Positions 16,734 through 25,637 of a stretch of 64,000 bases of DNA are shown piece by piece. A program made the translations under genes and the position numbers. This DNA is from Paludibacterium sp. B53371. Its GTDB lineage: Bacteria > Pseudomonadota > Gammaproteobacteria > Burkholderiales > Chromobacteriaceae. The first letter of the stretch is position 1. Every line of letters starts with the position of its first letter. The stretch spans positions 248,001 through 312,000 of the forward strand of contig NZ_CP069163.1 of NCBI RefSeq assembly GCF_018802765.1. Reading direction: 5' to 3'. The notes beneath the pieces were generated by a model. The model was given only the letters and a program-made list of their open reading frames with translations, was not told the origin of the DNA and did not search any database.

Positions 16734-18047
16734 GTGAGCCTCTCTAGTCATTTATTGATTATTTTTCTGTTGATGTGCATCAGTGCGTTTTTCTCCGTGT
16801 CTGAAATCGCGCTGGCTGCGTCCCGCAAGATCAAGCTGCGTCAAATGCTGGAAGAAGGCGATTTGCGCGCTGAAAAAGTACTCGCTCTGCAGGAAAAACC
16901 GGGCAAGTTTTTTACAGTGGTACAAATCGGCCTGAATGGCGTGGCCATTCTCGGCGGTATTTTGGGTGAATCGGCGCTGACGCCGTTTTTCGAAGCCTGG
17001 GTCGGAACGGTTTACCAGGGCGACATGCTGCCCACGATCAGCTTCATGATGTCGTTTGCCGTGGTGACCTCGTTGTTCATCATTTTCGCGGACCTGATTC
17101 CCAAGCGAACCGCGATGATCCACCCGGAAAAAATCGCAGTGGTGATTGTCGGCCCGCTGTTGTTCTCCCTGATGTTGTTCAGCCCGCTGGTCTGGTTCTT
17201 CAATGGCACGGCCAACCAGATGTTCAAGCTGTTCAAGTTGCCGTCGGTGCGCAGTGATGAAATCACGTCCGATGATATTTTCGCCATCATGGATGCCGGC
17301 GCCGAGGCCGGGGTGTTGCAGCGCGAAGAGCACCACATGATCGAGAATGTATTCGAACTCGACAGCCGCACGGTCCCGTCGTCCATGTCCAGTCGCGAGA
17401 GCATCGTGTATTTCTCGCTGGAAGATACCGAGGACGAAATTCGCGAGAAGATCGCCACTCAGCCTCATTCGAAGTTCCTGGTCTGTGACGAGACCATTGA
17501 CCGGGTGGTCGGCTATGTCGATTCCAAGGACGTGCTGATGCGCTTGCTCAAGGGGTTGCCGATTTCCCTGCGCAAGGAGCTGCCGATCCGCACCGTGATG
17601 GTCATTCCGGATTCGCTGACTTTGTCCGAGCTGCTGGAGCGTTTCAAGGCATCGCGCGAAGACTTTGCTGTGGTCATGAATGAATATGCCCTGGTGGTGG
17701 GCATCATTACCCTGAACGATGTGATGAGCACCGTGATGGGAGACCTGGTCAGCCAGAGCCAGGAAGAGCAGATCCTGCGCCGCGACGAGCATTCCTGGCT
17801 GGTAGATGGCATGACGGCCCTGCAGGATGTGTCGCGTGCACTGGATATCGACGAGTTCCCGGATGATGCCAACTACGAAACCATCGGCGGCTTCATGATG
17901 TATATGTTGCGCAAGATTCCCAAGCGTACTGATGTGGTGGAATATGCCGGCTACAAGTTTGAAGTCGTCGATACCGAGAACTTCAAGGTGGACCAGCTGC
18001 TCGTCACACAACTACATGCACCTACGTCAAATGAGCCGAATGTGTAA
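16734..18047 (+). CDS. CNNM/CBS-domain membrane protein (UPF0053 hemolysin-like)
   Basis: A 437-residue protein with a GTG start after AAGGA. The N-terminal DUF21/CNNM transmembrane region (about 1-200, four hydrophobic segments) starts with the typical FFSVSEIALAASRKIKLRQM. Two CBS domains follow (about 215-340, including YFSLEDTEDEIREKI and ALVVGIITLNDVMSTVMG), then a CorC/HlyC transporter-associated domain (about 350-430, around ANYETIGGFMMYMLRKIP). Relatives are linked to Mg2+/Co2+ efflux or membrane integrity; the hemolysin name is historical. The metal specificity is not visible. Confidence 0.9.
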   Translation: MSLSSHLLIIFLLMCISAFFSVSEIALAASRKIKLRQMLEEGDLRAEKVLALQEKPGKFFTVVQIGLNGVAILGGILGESALTPFFEAWVGTVYQGDMLPTISFMMSFAVVTSLFIIFADLIPKRTAMIHPEKIAVVIVGPLLFSLMLFSPLVWFFNGTANQMFKLFKLPSVRSDEITSDDIFAIMDAGAEAGVLQREEHHMIENVFELDSRTVPSSMSSRESIVYFSLEDTEDEIREKIATQPHSKFLVCDETIDRVVGYVDSKDVLMRLLKGLPISLRKELPIRTVMVIPDSLTLSELLERFKASREDFAVVMNEYALVVGIITLNDVMSTVMGDLVSQSQEEQILRRDEHSWLVDGMTALQDVSRALDIDEFPDDANYETIGGFMMYMLRKIPKRTDVVEYAGYKFEVVDTENFKVDQLLVTQLHAPTSNEPNV

Positions 18048-18183
18048 ATAAAGTATGTACACGTCGTTACATGGCCTTACATACCACTCACAGACGGATA
18101 GACAGGGCATGCCTACGATACCGACTATGGAAGCGCTAACTGCAGTGCTTCAGGAGTCAAATTCATCAATTGTGGAGATTTTC

Positions 18184-19263
18184 ATGAAAAAGATCGCTGC
18201 GCTTATCCTGACCGCTGCATTCGGCCTGGTTTCCGCCAGCAGCTTCGCTGCTGACGCTTCCGCCGCTGCAGCCGCTCCGGCCAAGCATCACGTTGTTAAA
18301 AAACACACCGCTAAAAAACACGTAGCCAAAAAAGCCGAAGCTTCGGCTCAAAAGGCTCAGGCAGCTGAAGCTTCGGCCCCGGCCAAGAAGCACGCTGCCA
18401 AGAAGCACGTAGCCAAGAAGGCCGCTTCGGCTCAGAAGGCTCAGGCTGCTGACGCTTCGGCTCCGGCCAAGAAGCACGCTGCCAAGAAGCACGCCAAGGT
18501 AGCCAAGAAGGCCGCTTCGGCTCAGAAGGCTCAGGCTGCTGACGCTTCGGCTCCGGCCAAGAAGCACGCTGCCAAGAAGCACGCCAAGGTAGCCAAGAAG
18601 GCCGCTTCGGCTCAAAAGGCTCAGGCTGCTGACGCTTCGGCTCCGGCCAAGAAGCACGCTGCCAAGAAGCACGCCAAGGTAGCCAAGAAGGCCGCTTCGG
18701 CTCAGAAGGCTCAGGCTGCTGACGCTTCGGCTCCGGCCAAGAAGCACGCTGCCAAGAAGCACGCCAAGGTAGCCAAGAAGGCCGCTTCGGCTCAAAAGGC
18801 TCAGGCTGCTGACGCTTCGGCTCCGGCCAAGAAGCACGCTGCCAAGAAGCACGCCAAGGTAGCCAAGAAGGCCGCTTCGGCTCAGAAGGCTCAGGCTGCT
18901 GACGCTTCGGCTCCGGCCAAGAAGCACGCTGCCAAGAAGCACGCCAAGGTAGCCAAGAAGGCCGCTTCGGCTCAGAAGGCTCAGGCTGCTGACGCTTCGG
19001 CTCCGGCCAAGAAGCACGCTGCCAAGAAGCACGCCAAGGTAGCCAAGAAGGCCGCTTCGGCTCAAAAGGCTCAGGCTGCTGACGCTTCGGCTCCGGCCAA
19101 GAAGCACGCTGCCAAGAAGCACGCTGCCAAGAAGCACGCCAAGGTAGCCAAGAAGGCCGCTTCGGCTCAGAAGGCTCAGGCTGCTGACGCTTCGGCCCCG
19201 GCCAAGAAGCACGCTGCCAAGAAGCATCACAAGGTTGCCAAGAAGGCTACCGCTTCCAAGTAA
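18184..19263 (+). CDS. Exported Lys/Ala/His tandem-repeat protein (AlgP/histone H1-like composition)
   Basis: A 359-residue protein. It begins with a clear Sec signal (MKKIAALILTAAFGLVSASS, cut after SFA, about residue 22), supported by GGAGA (18173-18177) before the ATG. The mature part is about 35 residues of AK/H-rich leader and ten copies of a 30-residue unit, AASAQKAQAADASAPAKKHA followed by AKKHAKVAKK. It is very basic, with almost no hydrophobic core. The composition resembles H1-like or AlgP proteins, but those act on DNA in the cytoplasm, while the signal here points to export. It could bind polyanions such as LPS or extracellular DNA, or histidine-liganded metals; this is inference. 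Confidence 0.85.
   Translation: MKKIAALILTAAFGLVSASSFAADASAAAAAPAKHHVVKKHTAKKHVAKKAEASAQKAQAAEASAPAKKHAAKKHVAKKAASAQKAQAADASAPAKKHAAKKHAKVAKKAASAQKAQAADASAPAKKHAAKKHAKVAKKAASAQKAQAADASAPAKKHAAKKHAKVAKKAASAQKAQAADASAPAKKHAAKKHAKVAKKAASAQKAQAADASAPAKKHAAKKHAKVAKKAASAQKAQAADASAPAKKHAAKKHAKVAKKAASAQKAQAADASAPAKKHAAKKHAKVAKKAASAQKAQAADASAPAKKHAAKKHAAKKHAKVAKKAASAQKAQAADASAPAKKHAAKKHHKVAKKATASK
18334..19245 (+). repeat. Coding tandem repeat, ten units of about 90 bp
   Basis: Seven 90-bp units start at 18421, 18511, 18601, 18691, 18781, 18871 and 18961. A 105-bp unit (extra Ala-Ala-Lys-Lys-His) is at 19051-19155 and a closing unit at 19156-19245. A diverged 87-bp unit (18334-18420) comes first. The only recurrent change is CAG versus CAA in one Gln codon: CAA in the units at 18601, 18781 and 19051. 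This alternation points to expansion by 180-bp blocks. Confidence 0.93.
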
Positions 19264-19294
19264 TTCCTGACGGAATACCTGGTCGTACAAAAAA

Positions 19295-19318
19295 GGGAGA
19301 CAGTAGTCTCCCTTTTTT
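19295..19318 (+). terminator. Terminator after the repeat-protein gene
   Basis: GGGAGAC (19295-19301), loop AGTA, GTCTCCC (19306-19312), then a run of six T. The A-run on the left could also make it work on the minus strand. Confidence 0.88.
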
Positions 19319-19336
19319 GCGTCTGAAGCTATCTGC

Positions 19337-19376
19337 GAAACAAAGCGGCAAGTCGCAAGACTTGCCGCTTTGTTTC
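19337..19376. repeat. Perfect 18-bp inverted repeat with GCAA loop
   Basis: Bases 19337-19354 are exactly complementary to 19359-19376 with a 4-base GCAA (GNRA-type) loop. No T-run follows on either strand. It lies just past the stop of the FAD/Fe-S oxidoreductase gene on the minus strand and may end or stabilise that mRNA. Confidence 0.85.
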
Positions 19377-19390
19377 GGGGAACTGCCGAC

Positions 19391-22300
19391 TCAGAGCAGT
19401 ACGCGCTCGATCCCCCCCTGACTGGCCTGTTGCAGGTACTGTGGCATCCAGTTCTCGCCCAGTACATGCCGCGCCATTTCCACCACGATGTAGTCGGCTT
19501 CGGTGCCGGTATCGTTGTTGTAGCGCGACAGGCCCTGCAGGCAGGACGGGCAGGAGGTCAGGATCTTGACCGGGGCATCGCCCGCCGGCAGCGTGCTCAG
19601 ATCGCGGCTGATCTCTTCCTGCTTGCGGAAGCGGACCTGGGTCGAGATGTCGGCCCGGCTGGTGGCAAAGGTGCCCGCCTCACCACAGCAGCGATCATTC
19701 AGCTTGACGCCCCCCCCCATCAGTTCATTGACGACCTTGATCGGCTGGTGGCTCTTCATCGGGCTGTGGCAGGGGTCATGGTACATATAGCGCTGACCGG
19801 TCACCTGGTCGATGCGCAGCCCCTTTTCCATCATGTACTCGTGGATGTCCAGTACGCGGCAGCCGGGGAAGATGTCCTCGAAGCGATACTTGGTCAACTG
19901 GTCAAAACAGGTGCCGCAGCTGACCAGCACCGTCTTGATGTCCAGATAGTTCAGGGTATTGGCAACACGATGGAACAATACCCGGTTTTCCGTGGTGATG
20001 GCCTCGCCCTTGTCGGCAAAGCCCGACGCTGCCTGCGGGTAGCCGCAGCACAGATAGCCCGGCGGCAGCACCGTCTGGACGTTCATGTGCCACAGCATGG
20101 CCTGGGTGGCCAGGCCGACCTGACTGAACAGCCGTTCCGAGCCACAGCCCGGGAAATAGAATACCGCCTCGGTGTCATCCGCCAGGGTCGGCTTGCGAAT
20201 TACCGGCACCACCGTCGGGTCTTCCAGATCCAGCAGGGCGCGGGCCGTTTTCTTCGGCAAGCCGCCCGGCATGGGCTTGTTGATGAAGTGGATGACCTGC
20301 GCCTTGATGGGCGCTTTCTCCACGGTGGCGGGCGGCCGGCTGGTCTGATCGCCAAGCAGACCGAAACGCTTGGCGACCGAGTGGGCACTGCGCTGAGCCT
20401 TGTAGCCCCATTCAATCATGCCCTTGCGCAACAGCTTGATGGTGGCCGGGTCCTTGGCATTGAGAAAGGCCATCCCCAGTGCGGTGCCGGGATTGAACGA
20501 CTTTTTGCCGGTTTTGCGCAGGAAGTTGCGCATGGCGATGGAGACATCGCCGAAGTCGATATTCACCGGGCAGGGTTTGACACAGCGATGGCAGACCGTG
20601 CAGTGGTCGGCCACATCAGACAGTTCCTCGAAATGTTTCAGGCTGACGCCACGACGGGTCTGCTCCTCGTACAGAAAGGCCTCGGTCAGCAGACCGACGC
20701 CGAGAATCTTGTTGCGGGGCGAGTACAGCAGGTTGGCACGCGGTACATGGGTCGAGCAGACCGGTTTGCACTTGCCGCAGCGCAGGCAGTCCTTGACCGA
20801 GTCAGCGATGTCGCCGATGTCGGATTGCTCCAGAATCAGTGACTCGACACCCAGCAGGGCAAAAGACGGTGTATAGGCCCGGCGCAAGTCGGCGCCTGGC
20901 AGCAGTTTGCCGCGGTTGAAGTGGCCATGCGGATCGACGCGTTGCTTGTAGGCGACGAAGGGGGCCAGTTCCTCTTCGCGCAGGAATTCGAGTTTGGTGA
21001 TGCCGATGCCGTGCTCGCCTGAAATCACGCCGTTCAGATCCCGCGCCAGCTTCATGATGCGCACGACCGCCTCGTTGGCGGTGTGGAGCATGGCGTAGTC
21101 GTCGGAATTGACCGGGATATTGGTATGCACATTGCCGTCGCCGGCATGCATGTGCAGTGCCACAAACACCCGGCTGCGCAGCACCTTCTGATGGATCGCG
21201 CGGATGGCGGCCAAAATGGGCGCATCGGTCTTGCCGGCGAACATGGTTTCCAGCTCCTGCTGGACTTCGGCCTTCCAGCTGACACGCAGCTGAAAATCAC
21301 GCATGGCCGTAAACAGGCTGCCTTCAGCGGGGGCTTCACATTCGGGCCAGCGCTGTCGGAAGGCCGTCAGCGGCTGATCCAGATTGGCCAACATCCACTG
21401 CCAGCGGCTGCGCACATGTGTCAGCAGTGCCAGCGCGGCTTCACGCCGGTCGGCGATGACATCGTCCGTCGACAGCGTGCTGCTGTCGCTATCCACTTCA
21501 AGGCGACCATGGAAATAGTCGCTCAGGCTGTCGAGCAGACGGATCTTGTTGCTGATCGACAGTTCGATGTTCAGTCTTTCGATCCCGTCGGAGTAGTCGC
21601 CCAGCCGATCCAGCGGGATGACCACGTCTTCATTGATCTTGAAGGCATTGGTATGGCGGGCGATGGCAGCCGTACGCGACCGGTCCAGCCAGAAGCGCTT
21701 GCGGGCTTCCGGGCTGGCGGCAATGAAGCCCTCGCCGCAGCGGGCGTTGGCCAGCTTCACCACATGACTGCAGGTTTCGGCCAGTGCATTTTCATCATCG
21801 GAAACAATGTCCGCCAGCAGCACCATCTTCGGGCGTCCGCGGGACTTGGCCTTGGTGGCATAGCCGACGGCGCGGACATAGCGCCAGTCCAGGTGCTCAA
21901 GGCCGGCCAGCTGTACGGCGCCATGGCCATCAATGTATTGCTTGATCTCGACGATGGCCGGGGTGGCCTGCGTGACGGTGCCGAAGAACTCCAGGCAGAC
22001 CGTTCGGATATGGTCGGGCATGCGGTGCAGTACAAAGCGGGCACTGGTGATAATGCCGTCGCAGCCTTCTTTCTGAACCCCGGGCAGGCCGGCGAGGAAT
22101 TTGTCGGTGACATCTTTGCCCAGCCCGGTCTTGCGGAAGGCGCTGCCGGGGATCTCTAGCACCTCGGCCGACAGGACTGTGCGGGCATCCTCGGCCAGAC
22201 GCGATACCCGGAAGCGTACCTGCTCCACGTCGTGGATCTTGCCGTAGTTGTGCGCCAGCCGCTCGATCAGTTGCCAGTTGCCATCCGGATCAACCATTTT

Positions 22301-23206
22301 CCAGCTGACGAGGTTATCCAGTGTCGTGCCCCACAGCACGGCTTTTTTCCCGCCGGCGTTCATGGCGACATTGCCGCCGATACAGGAGGCTTCTGCCGAG
22401 GTGGGGTCGACGGCAAAGACCAGGCCGGCCGCAGATGCTGCCTCGGACACCCGCGCCGTCACGACGCCGGCACCACAATGGATGGTGGCATGACTGCCCG
22501 TCAGGCCGGGCAGGGGGATATATTCGACGCCCTGATGATGGTCCAGCTTCTCGGTGTTGATCACCGCAGACAAGCGGTCCAGCGGCACGGCACCTCCGGT
22601 ATAGCCGGTACCGCCGCCGCGAGGAATGATGGTCAGCCCCAGCTCGATACAGGCTTTGACCAGCGGCGCGATTTCTTCTTCGCTGTCCGGGCACAACACC
22701 ACAAAGGGATATTCGACACGCCAGTCCGTGGCATCGGTGACATGCGAAACGCGAGCCAGTCCGTCAAACAGGATGTTGTCGCGGCGGGTCAGGCGGCCAA
22801 GGCGCTTCAGGATGCGGCTGCGCAGTGTTCGGGTTTCGACGAACTGGGCTTCAAAGCGGTCAACGGCCTGTGCCGTCGCCTGGATCAGCGCCTGCACCTT
22901 GTCATTGCCTTCGCGGCGTTTGTCGATTTCGTGCAGCCGATGGTGCATGGCTTCGACCAGGGCATTCAGGCGCTTGGGGTTGTCCAGCAGGTCGTCTACC
23001 AGATAGGGATTGCGGTCGACGACCCAGATATCCCCCAGGACTTCGAACAGCATGCGGGCGGAGCGCCCGGTACGGCGCTCGCTGCGCAGGGCTTCCAGCA
23101 ATTGCCACATGTCTTCGCCCAGCAGGCGAATCATGATTTCACGGTCGGCAAACGACGTGTAGTTATACGGTATTTCGCGCAAGCGCGCTTTTTCGGGAGC
23201 GTTCAT
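19391..23206 (-). CDS. Large FAD-binding / 4Fe-4S / CCG-domain oxidoreductase (DUF3683-type)
   Basis: A 1271-residue fusion. Residues 1-150 are a DUF3683-like N-terminal extension. A PCMH-type FAD-binding domain follows (about 165-350; [11 protein letters not shown] at 195-205), then the FAD-oxidase C-terminal domain of D-lactate/glycolate oxidases (about 390-760; [14 protein letters not shown] and EHGIG). A ferredoxin module has two CxxCxxCxxxC motifs (near 806 and 867). Two cysteine-rich CCG domains (FPGCGSERL ... [20 protein letters not shown] ... [10 protein letters not shown]) end the protein. The layout joins GlcD-, GlcF- and LldE-like parts in one chain, so it probably oxidises a 2-hydroxyacid and passes electrons to quinone. 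The substrate is not readable. Confidence 0.9.
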   Translation of the reverse strand: MNAPEKARLREIPYNYTSFADREIMIRLLGEDMWQLLEALRSERRTGRSARMLFEVLGDIWVVDRNPYLVDDLLDNPKRLNALVEAMHHRLHEIDKRREGNDKVQALIQATAQAVDRFEAQFVETRTLRSRILKRLGRLTRRDNILFDGLARVSHVTDATDWRVEYPFVVLCPDSEEEIAPLVKACIELGLTIIPRGGGTGYTGGAVPLDRLSAVINTEKLDHHQGVEYIPLPGLTGSHATIHCGAGVVTARVSEAASAAGLVFAVDPTSAEASCIGGNVAMNAGGKKAVLWGTTLDNLVSWKMVDPDGNWQLIERLAHNYGKIHDVEQVRFRVSRLAEDARTVLSAEVLEIPGSAFRKTGLGKDVTDKFLAGLPGVQKEGCDGIITSARFVLHRMPDHIRTVCLEFFGTVTQATPAIVEIKQYIDGHGAVQLAGLEHLDWRYVRAVGYATKAKSRGRPKMVLLADIVSDDENALAETCSHVVKLANARCGEGFIAASPEARKRFWLDRSRTAAIARHTNAFKINEDVVIPLDRLGDYSDGIERLNIELSISNKIRLLDSLSDYFHGRLEVDSDSSTLSTDDVIADRREAALALLTHVRSRWQWMLANLDQPLTAFRQRWPECEAPAEGSLFTAMRDFQLRVSWKAEVQQELETMFAGKTDAPILAAIRAIHQKVLRSRVFVALHMHAGDGNVHTNIPVNSDDYAMLHTANEAVVRIMKLARDLNGVISGEHGIGITKLEFLREEELAPFVAYKQRVDPHGHFNRGKLLPGADLRRAYTPSFALLGVESLILEQSDIGDIADSVKDCLRCGKCKPVCSTHVPRANLLYSPRNKILGVGLLTEAFLYEEQTRRGVSLKHFEELSDVADHCTVCHRCVKPCPVNIDFGDVSIAMRNFLRKTGKKSFNPGTALGMAFLNAKDPATIKLLRKGMIEWGYKAQRSAHSVAKRFGLLGDQTSRPPATVEKAPIKAQVIHFINKPMPGGLPKKTARALLDLEDPTVVPVIRKPTLADDTEAVFYFPGCGSERLFSQVGLATQAMLWHMNVQTVLPPGYLCCGYPQAASGFADKGEAITTENRVLFHRVANTLNYLDIKTVLVSCGTCFDQLTKYRFEDIFPGCRVLDIHEYMMEKGLRIDQVTGQRYMYHDPCHSPMKSHQPIKVVNELMGGGVKLNDRCCGEAGTFATSRADISTQVRFRKQEEISRDLSTLPAGDAPVKILTSCPSCLQGLSRYNNDTGTEADYIVVEMARHVLGENWMPQYLQQASQGGIERVLL

Positions 23207-23361
23207 TATTTTTTCTGCTCGATCATCTTTGTCTGCAGAAAGTGTATCCCAAATGTTGCGCCGCGGAAAACGATGTTGTTATAGGGGATATTGCAGCGGA
23301 AAACTGTCTTTATATGAAACAGTCATCGCCTCTGGATTTTGTCCGACAAGCTGGCGGGAGC

Positions 23362-24351
23362 TTAGCGGGGGGCGGCGAAAACCAGTTGTTCAGCCAGGCG
23401 GACGGCTTCGAACAGGCTGCCGGGAGAGGCCTTGCCGGTGGCCGCCAGATCCAGCGCCGTGCCGTGATCCACCGAGGTGCGGATCAGCGGTAAACCGAGG
23501 GTGATATTGATGCCATGGCCAAAGGTGGCGTATTTGAGAACCGGCAGGCCCTGGTCATGGTACATGGCCAGCACGGCATCACAGTCGGCCAGGCGGTCCG
23601 GATTGAACAGGGTGTCGGCAGGCAGCGGACCGATCAGCTGCATGCCTTCGGCACGCAAAAGATCCAGCACCGGCATGATGACATCGATTTCTTCGCGGCC
23701 CATATGGCCGCCTTCGCCGGCGTGCGGATTGAGTCCGGCGACCAGAATGCGGGGCCGGGGCAGGGCGAAACGCTGTACCAGATCGTGGTGCAGGATACGA
23801 ATGACCCGGGTCAGATCCTCGGGGGTGATGGCATCGGCCACGTCGCGCAAGGGAAGGTGGGTCGTGGCCAGGGCCACGCGCAGCTTGTCTCCGGCGAGCA
23901 TCATGACCACTCTTTCGGTGCCCGTGCGCTCTGCGAGGTACTCGGTATGACCGGTAAAGGGGATGCCGGCATCGTTGATGACACCCTTGTGGACCGGGCC
24001 GGTGACCATGGCGGCAAATTCGCCGGTCAGGCAGCCGTCGATGGCACGATCCAGCAGGGCCAGCACGTGACCGGCATTGTCCGGGTTGAGCGTGCCGGGC
24101 TGACTGGGCGCGAGCAGTGGCAGGTGCAGCACTTCCAGACAGCCGACAGGCGGCTGCTGTCCGGCCTGATACGGGACGCAGGTGAGTGCAAGACCGAGTT
24201 GACGGGCGCGCTGCTGCAGCAGGCCGATATCGCCGAGAATCACACGCCGTGTTCCGCCATCTGCCAGTTGCAGCAGGCTGAGCATCAGCTCGGGGCCGAT
24301 GCCGGCAGGCTCACCGGCAGTGATGGCCAGAACAGGGCGTGGCGGACTCAT
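23362..24351 (-). CDS. pdxA: 4-hydroxythreonine-4-phosphate dehydrogenase
   Basis: PdxA oxidises 4-phosphohydroxy-L-threonine in the DXP-dependent pyridoxal phosphate pathway. The 329-residue length is typical. Motifs: [15 protein letters not shown] at the N-terminus, [29 protein letters not shown] (metal and substrate ligands), and [20 protein letters not shown]. Its start overlaps the surA stop by four bases (ATGA), so translation is probably coupled in an lptD-surA-pdxA operon, an order also found in E. coli and many other proteobacteria. Confidence 0.96.
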   Translation of the reverse strand: MSPPRPVLAITAGEPAGIGPELMLSLLQLADGGTRRVILGDIGLLQQRARQLGLALTCVPYQAGQQPPVGCLEVLHLPLLAPSQPGTLNPDNAGHVLALLDRAIDGCLTGEFAAMVTGPVHKGVINDAGIPFTGHTEYLAERTGTERVVMMLAGDKLRVALATTHLPLRDVADAITPEDLTRVIRILHHDLVQRFALPRPRILVAGLNPHAGEGGHMGREEIDVIMPVLDLLRAEGMQLIGPLPADTLFNPDRLADCDAVLAMYHDQGLPVLKYATFGHGINITLGLPLIRTSVDHGTALDLAATGKASPGSLFEAVRLAEQLVFAAPR

Positions 24352-25637
24352 TGCTGCTCGTTCAGACGATCATCGACAAAGGCAGAATCACGCAGCTGAT
24401 GCACCCAGTCGAGATAGGCCTCGTCCACCTTGCGGTTGCGGATCTGCTGACGAACGACAGACCGGCTGCGGTCGGCCGTCACGTCTTCAGTGCGCTTGGC
24501 CTCGACCTTGATCAGGTGCCAGCCGAAGGGCGAGCGAACTGGTTCCGACAGGGTGTTGAGCGGCAGGGTGGTCATGGCTTGCTCAAACTCCGGCACGGTA
24601 TCGCCCTTGGACAGCCAGCCCAGGTCACCGCCCTTGGTGTTGCTGCCGTCTTCGGAATAAAGCTTGGCCATTTCCTGGAAGGAAGCGCCGCGCAGGATAC
24701 GATCGCGAATCTGCAGGATCTTGGCCTTTGCATCACTTTCCGACACGGCTTCGTTGGTGCGGATCAGGATGTGGAAGGTGTGATACTGCTCGGCCATCTG
24801 CTGTGCCTGCTGGCTGCGCTTTTCCACCAGCTGGAAGATGTAGAAGCCTTGCTGGGTACGGATGATGTCGGTGATGCCACCCGGCTTCAGCGCTTCCAGC
24901 ATGCTGGTGAAGTCGCTCGGCAGGCTGGCCGCCGGGCGCCAGCCGATATCCCCGCCGCGCATGGCATTGGGGGCAGACGAGTAAGCTGCCGCCACGTTGG
25001 CGAAAGGTTTGCCTGCCTTCAGTTCGGCCAGCGCCTGACGGGCGCGCTGCATCCGGCTGTCGATCTGGGCCGCATCGGCTCGCTCCGGAACATCGATCAG
25101 GATATTGGCCAGATGGTATTCGGTATGGTTGGCAAACTGCGGGTTCTTCAGCGCCTGTTCGACTTCACTGTCGGTGACGTTGACGCGCGAGGCGATCACG
25201 CTTTCCTTGAGTTTGGACAGCAGCAATTCGCGCCGCACTTCGGTGCGGAAGGTGGCCATGTCCAGTCCCTGCTTGGACAGCAACTGACGCAGACCATTGA
25301 CGTCGGTCTTGTTTTGCTGCGCAACGCGCTGAATGGCCTGGTCGATATCCCCGTCCGTGACGCTGATGCGATTGCTGTCCGCATATTGCAGCTCGGTTTG
25401 TTCGGTGATCATTTGATCCAGCACCTGGCGACGCAGGACGTCCATCGGCGGCGGAGTGACATGTTGCTCCTGCAGGGAGGCGGTGGCCTGGCTGACGCGC
25501 TTTTGCAGTTCGAGTTCGGTGATGACGCTCTTGTTGACCACGGCAACGATGCGGTCAACCGGTACCACCGGTGCCGCCATCGCGGAGGAAATCGCAGCGG
25601 TTGTCAGCAAGGCAAGCAGTGTTTTTTTCATGGTCAT
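24348..25637 (-). CDS. surA: Periplasmic chaperone / peptidyl-prolyl isomerase SurA
   Basis: SurA escorts outer-membrane proteins, including LptD, across the periplasm to the BAM complex. The 429 residues include a signal peptide ([21 protein letters not shown]), the N-terminal chaperone domain (about 22-165, starting [14 protein letters not shown]), two parvulin-type PPIase domains (about 170-270 and 285-385, the latter with [13 protein letters not shown] and [10 protein letters not shown]), and the C-terminal helix. The ATG at 25637 overlaps the lptD stop as ATGA; a second ATG at 25631 is possible. Confidence 0.95.
   Translation of the reverse strand: MTMKKTLLALLTTAAISSAMAAPVVPVDRIVAVVNKSVITELELQKRVSQATASLQEQHVTPPPMDVLRRQVLDQMITEQTELQYADSNRISVTDGDIDQAIQRVAQQNKTDVNGLRQLLSKQGLDMATFRTEVRRELLLSKLKESVIASRVNVTDSEVEQALKNPQFANHTEYHLANILIDVPERADAAQIDSRMQRARQALAELKAGKPFANVAAAYSSAPNAMRGGDIGWRPAASLPSDFTSMLEALKPGGITDIIRTQQGFYIFQLVEKRSQQAQQMAEQYHTFHILIRTNEAVSESDAKAKILQIRDRILRGASFQEMAKLYSEDGSNTKGGDLGWLSKGDTVPEFEQAMTTLPLNTLSEPVRSPFGWHLIKVEAKRTEDVTADRSRSVVRQQIRNRKVDEAYLDWVHQLRDSAFVDDRLNEQQ

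Noticed and set aside
18334-19245. CRISPR-like array
   Set aside because: The repeats are contiguous 90-bp coding units with no unique spacers and no cas genes nearby.
18166-19467. Minus-strand open frame of Ser/Leu/Gly repeats opposite the repeat protein
   Set aside because: It is the antisense shadow of the 90-bp repeat. The plus frame has a signal peptide, ribosome site and terminator.
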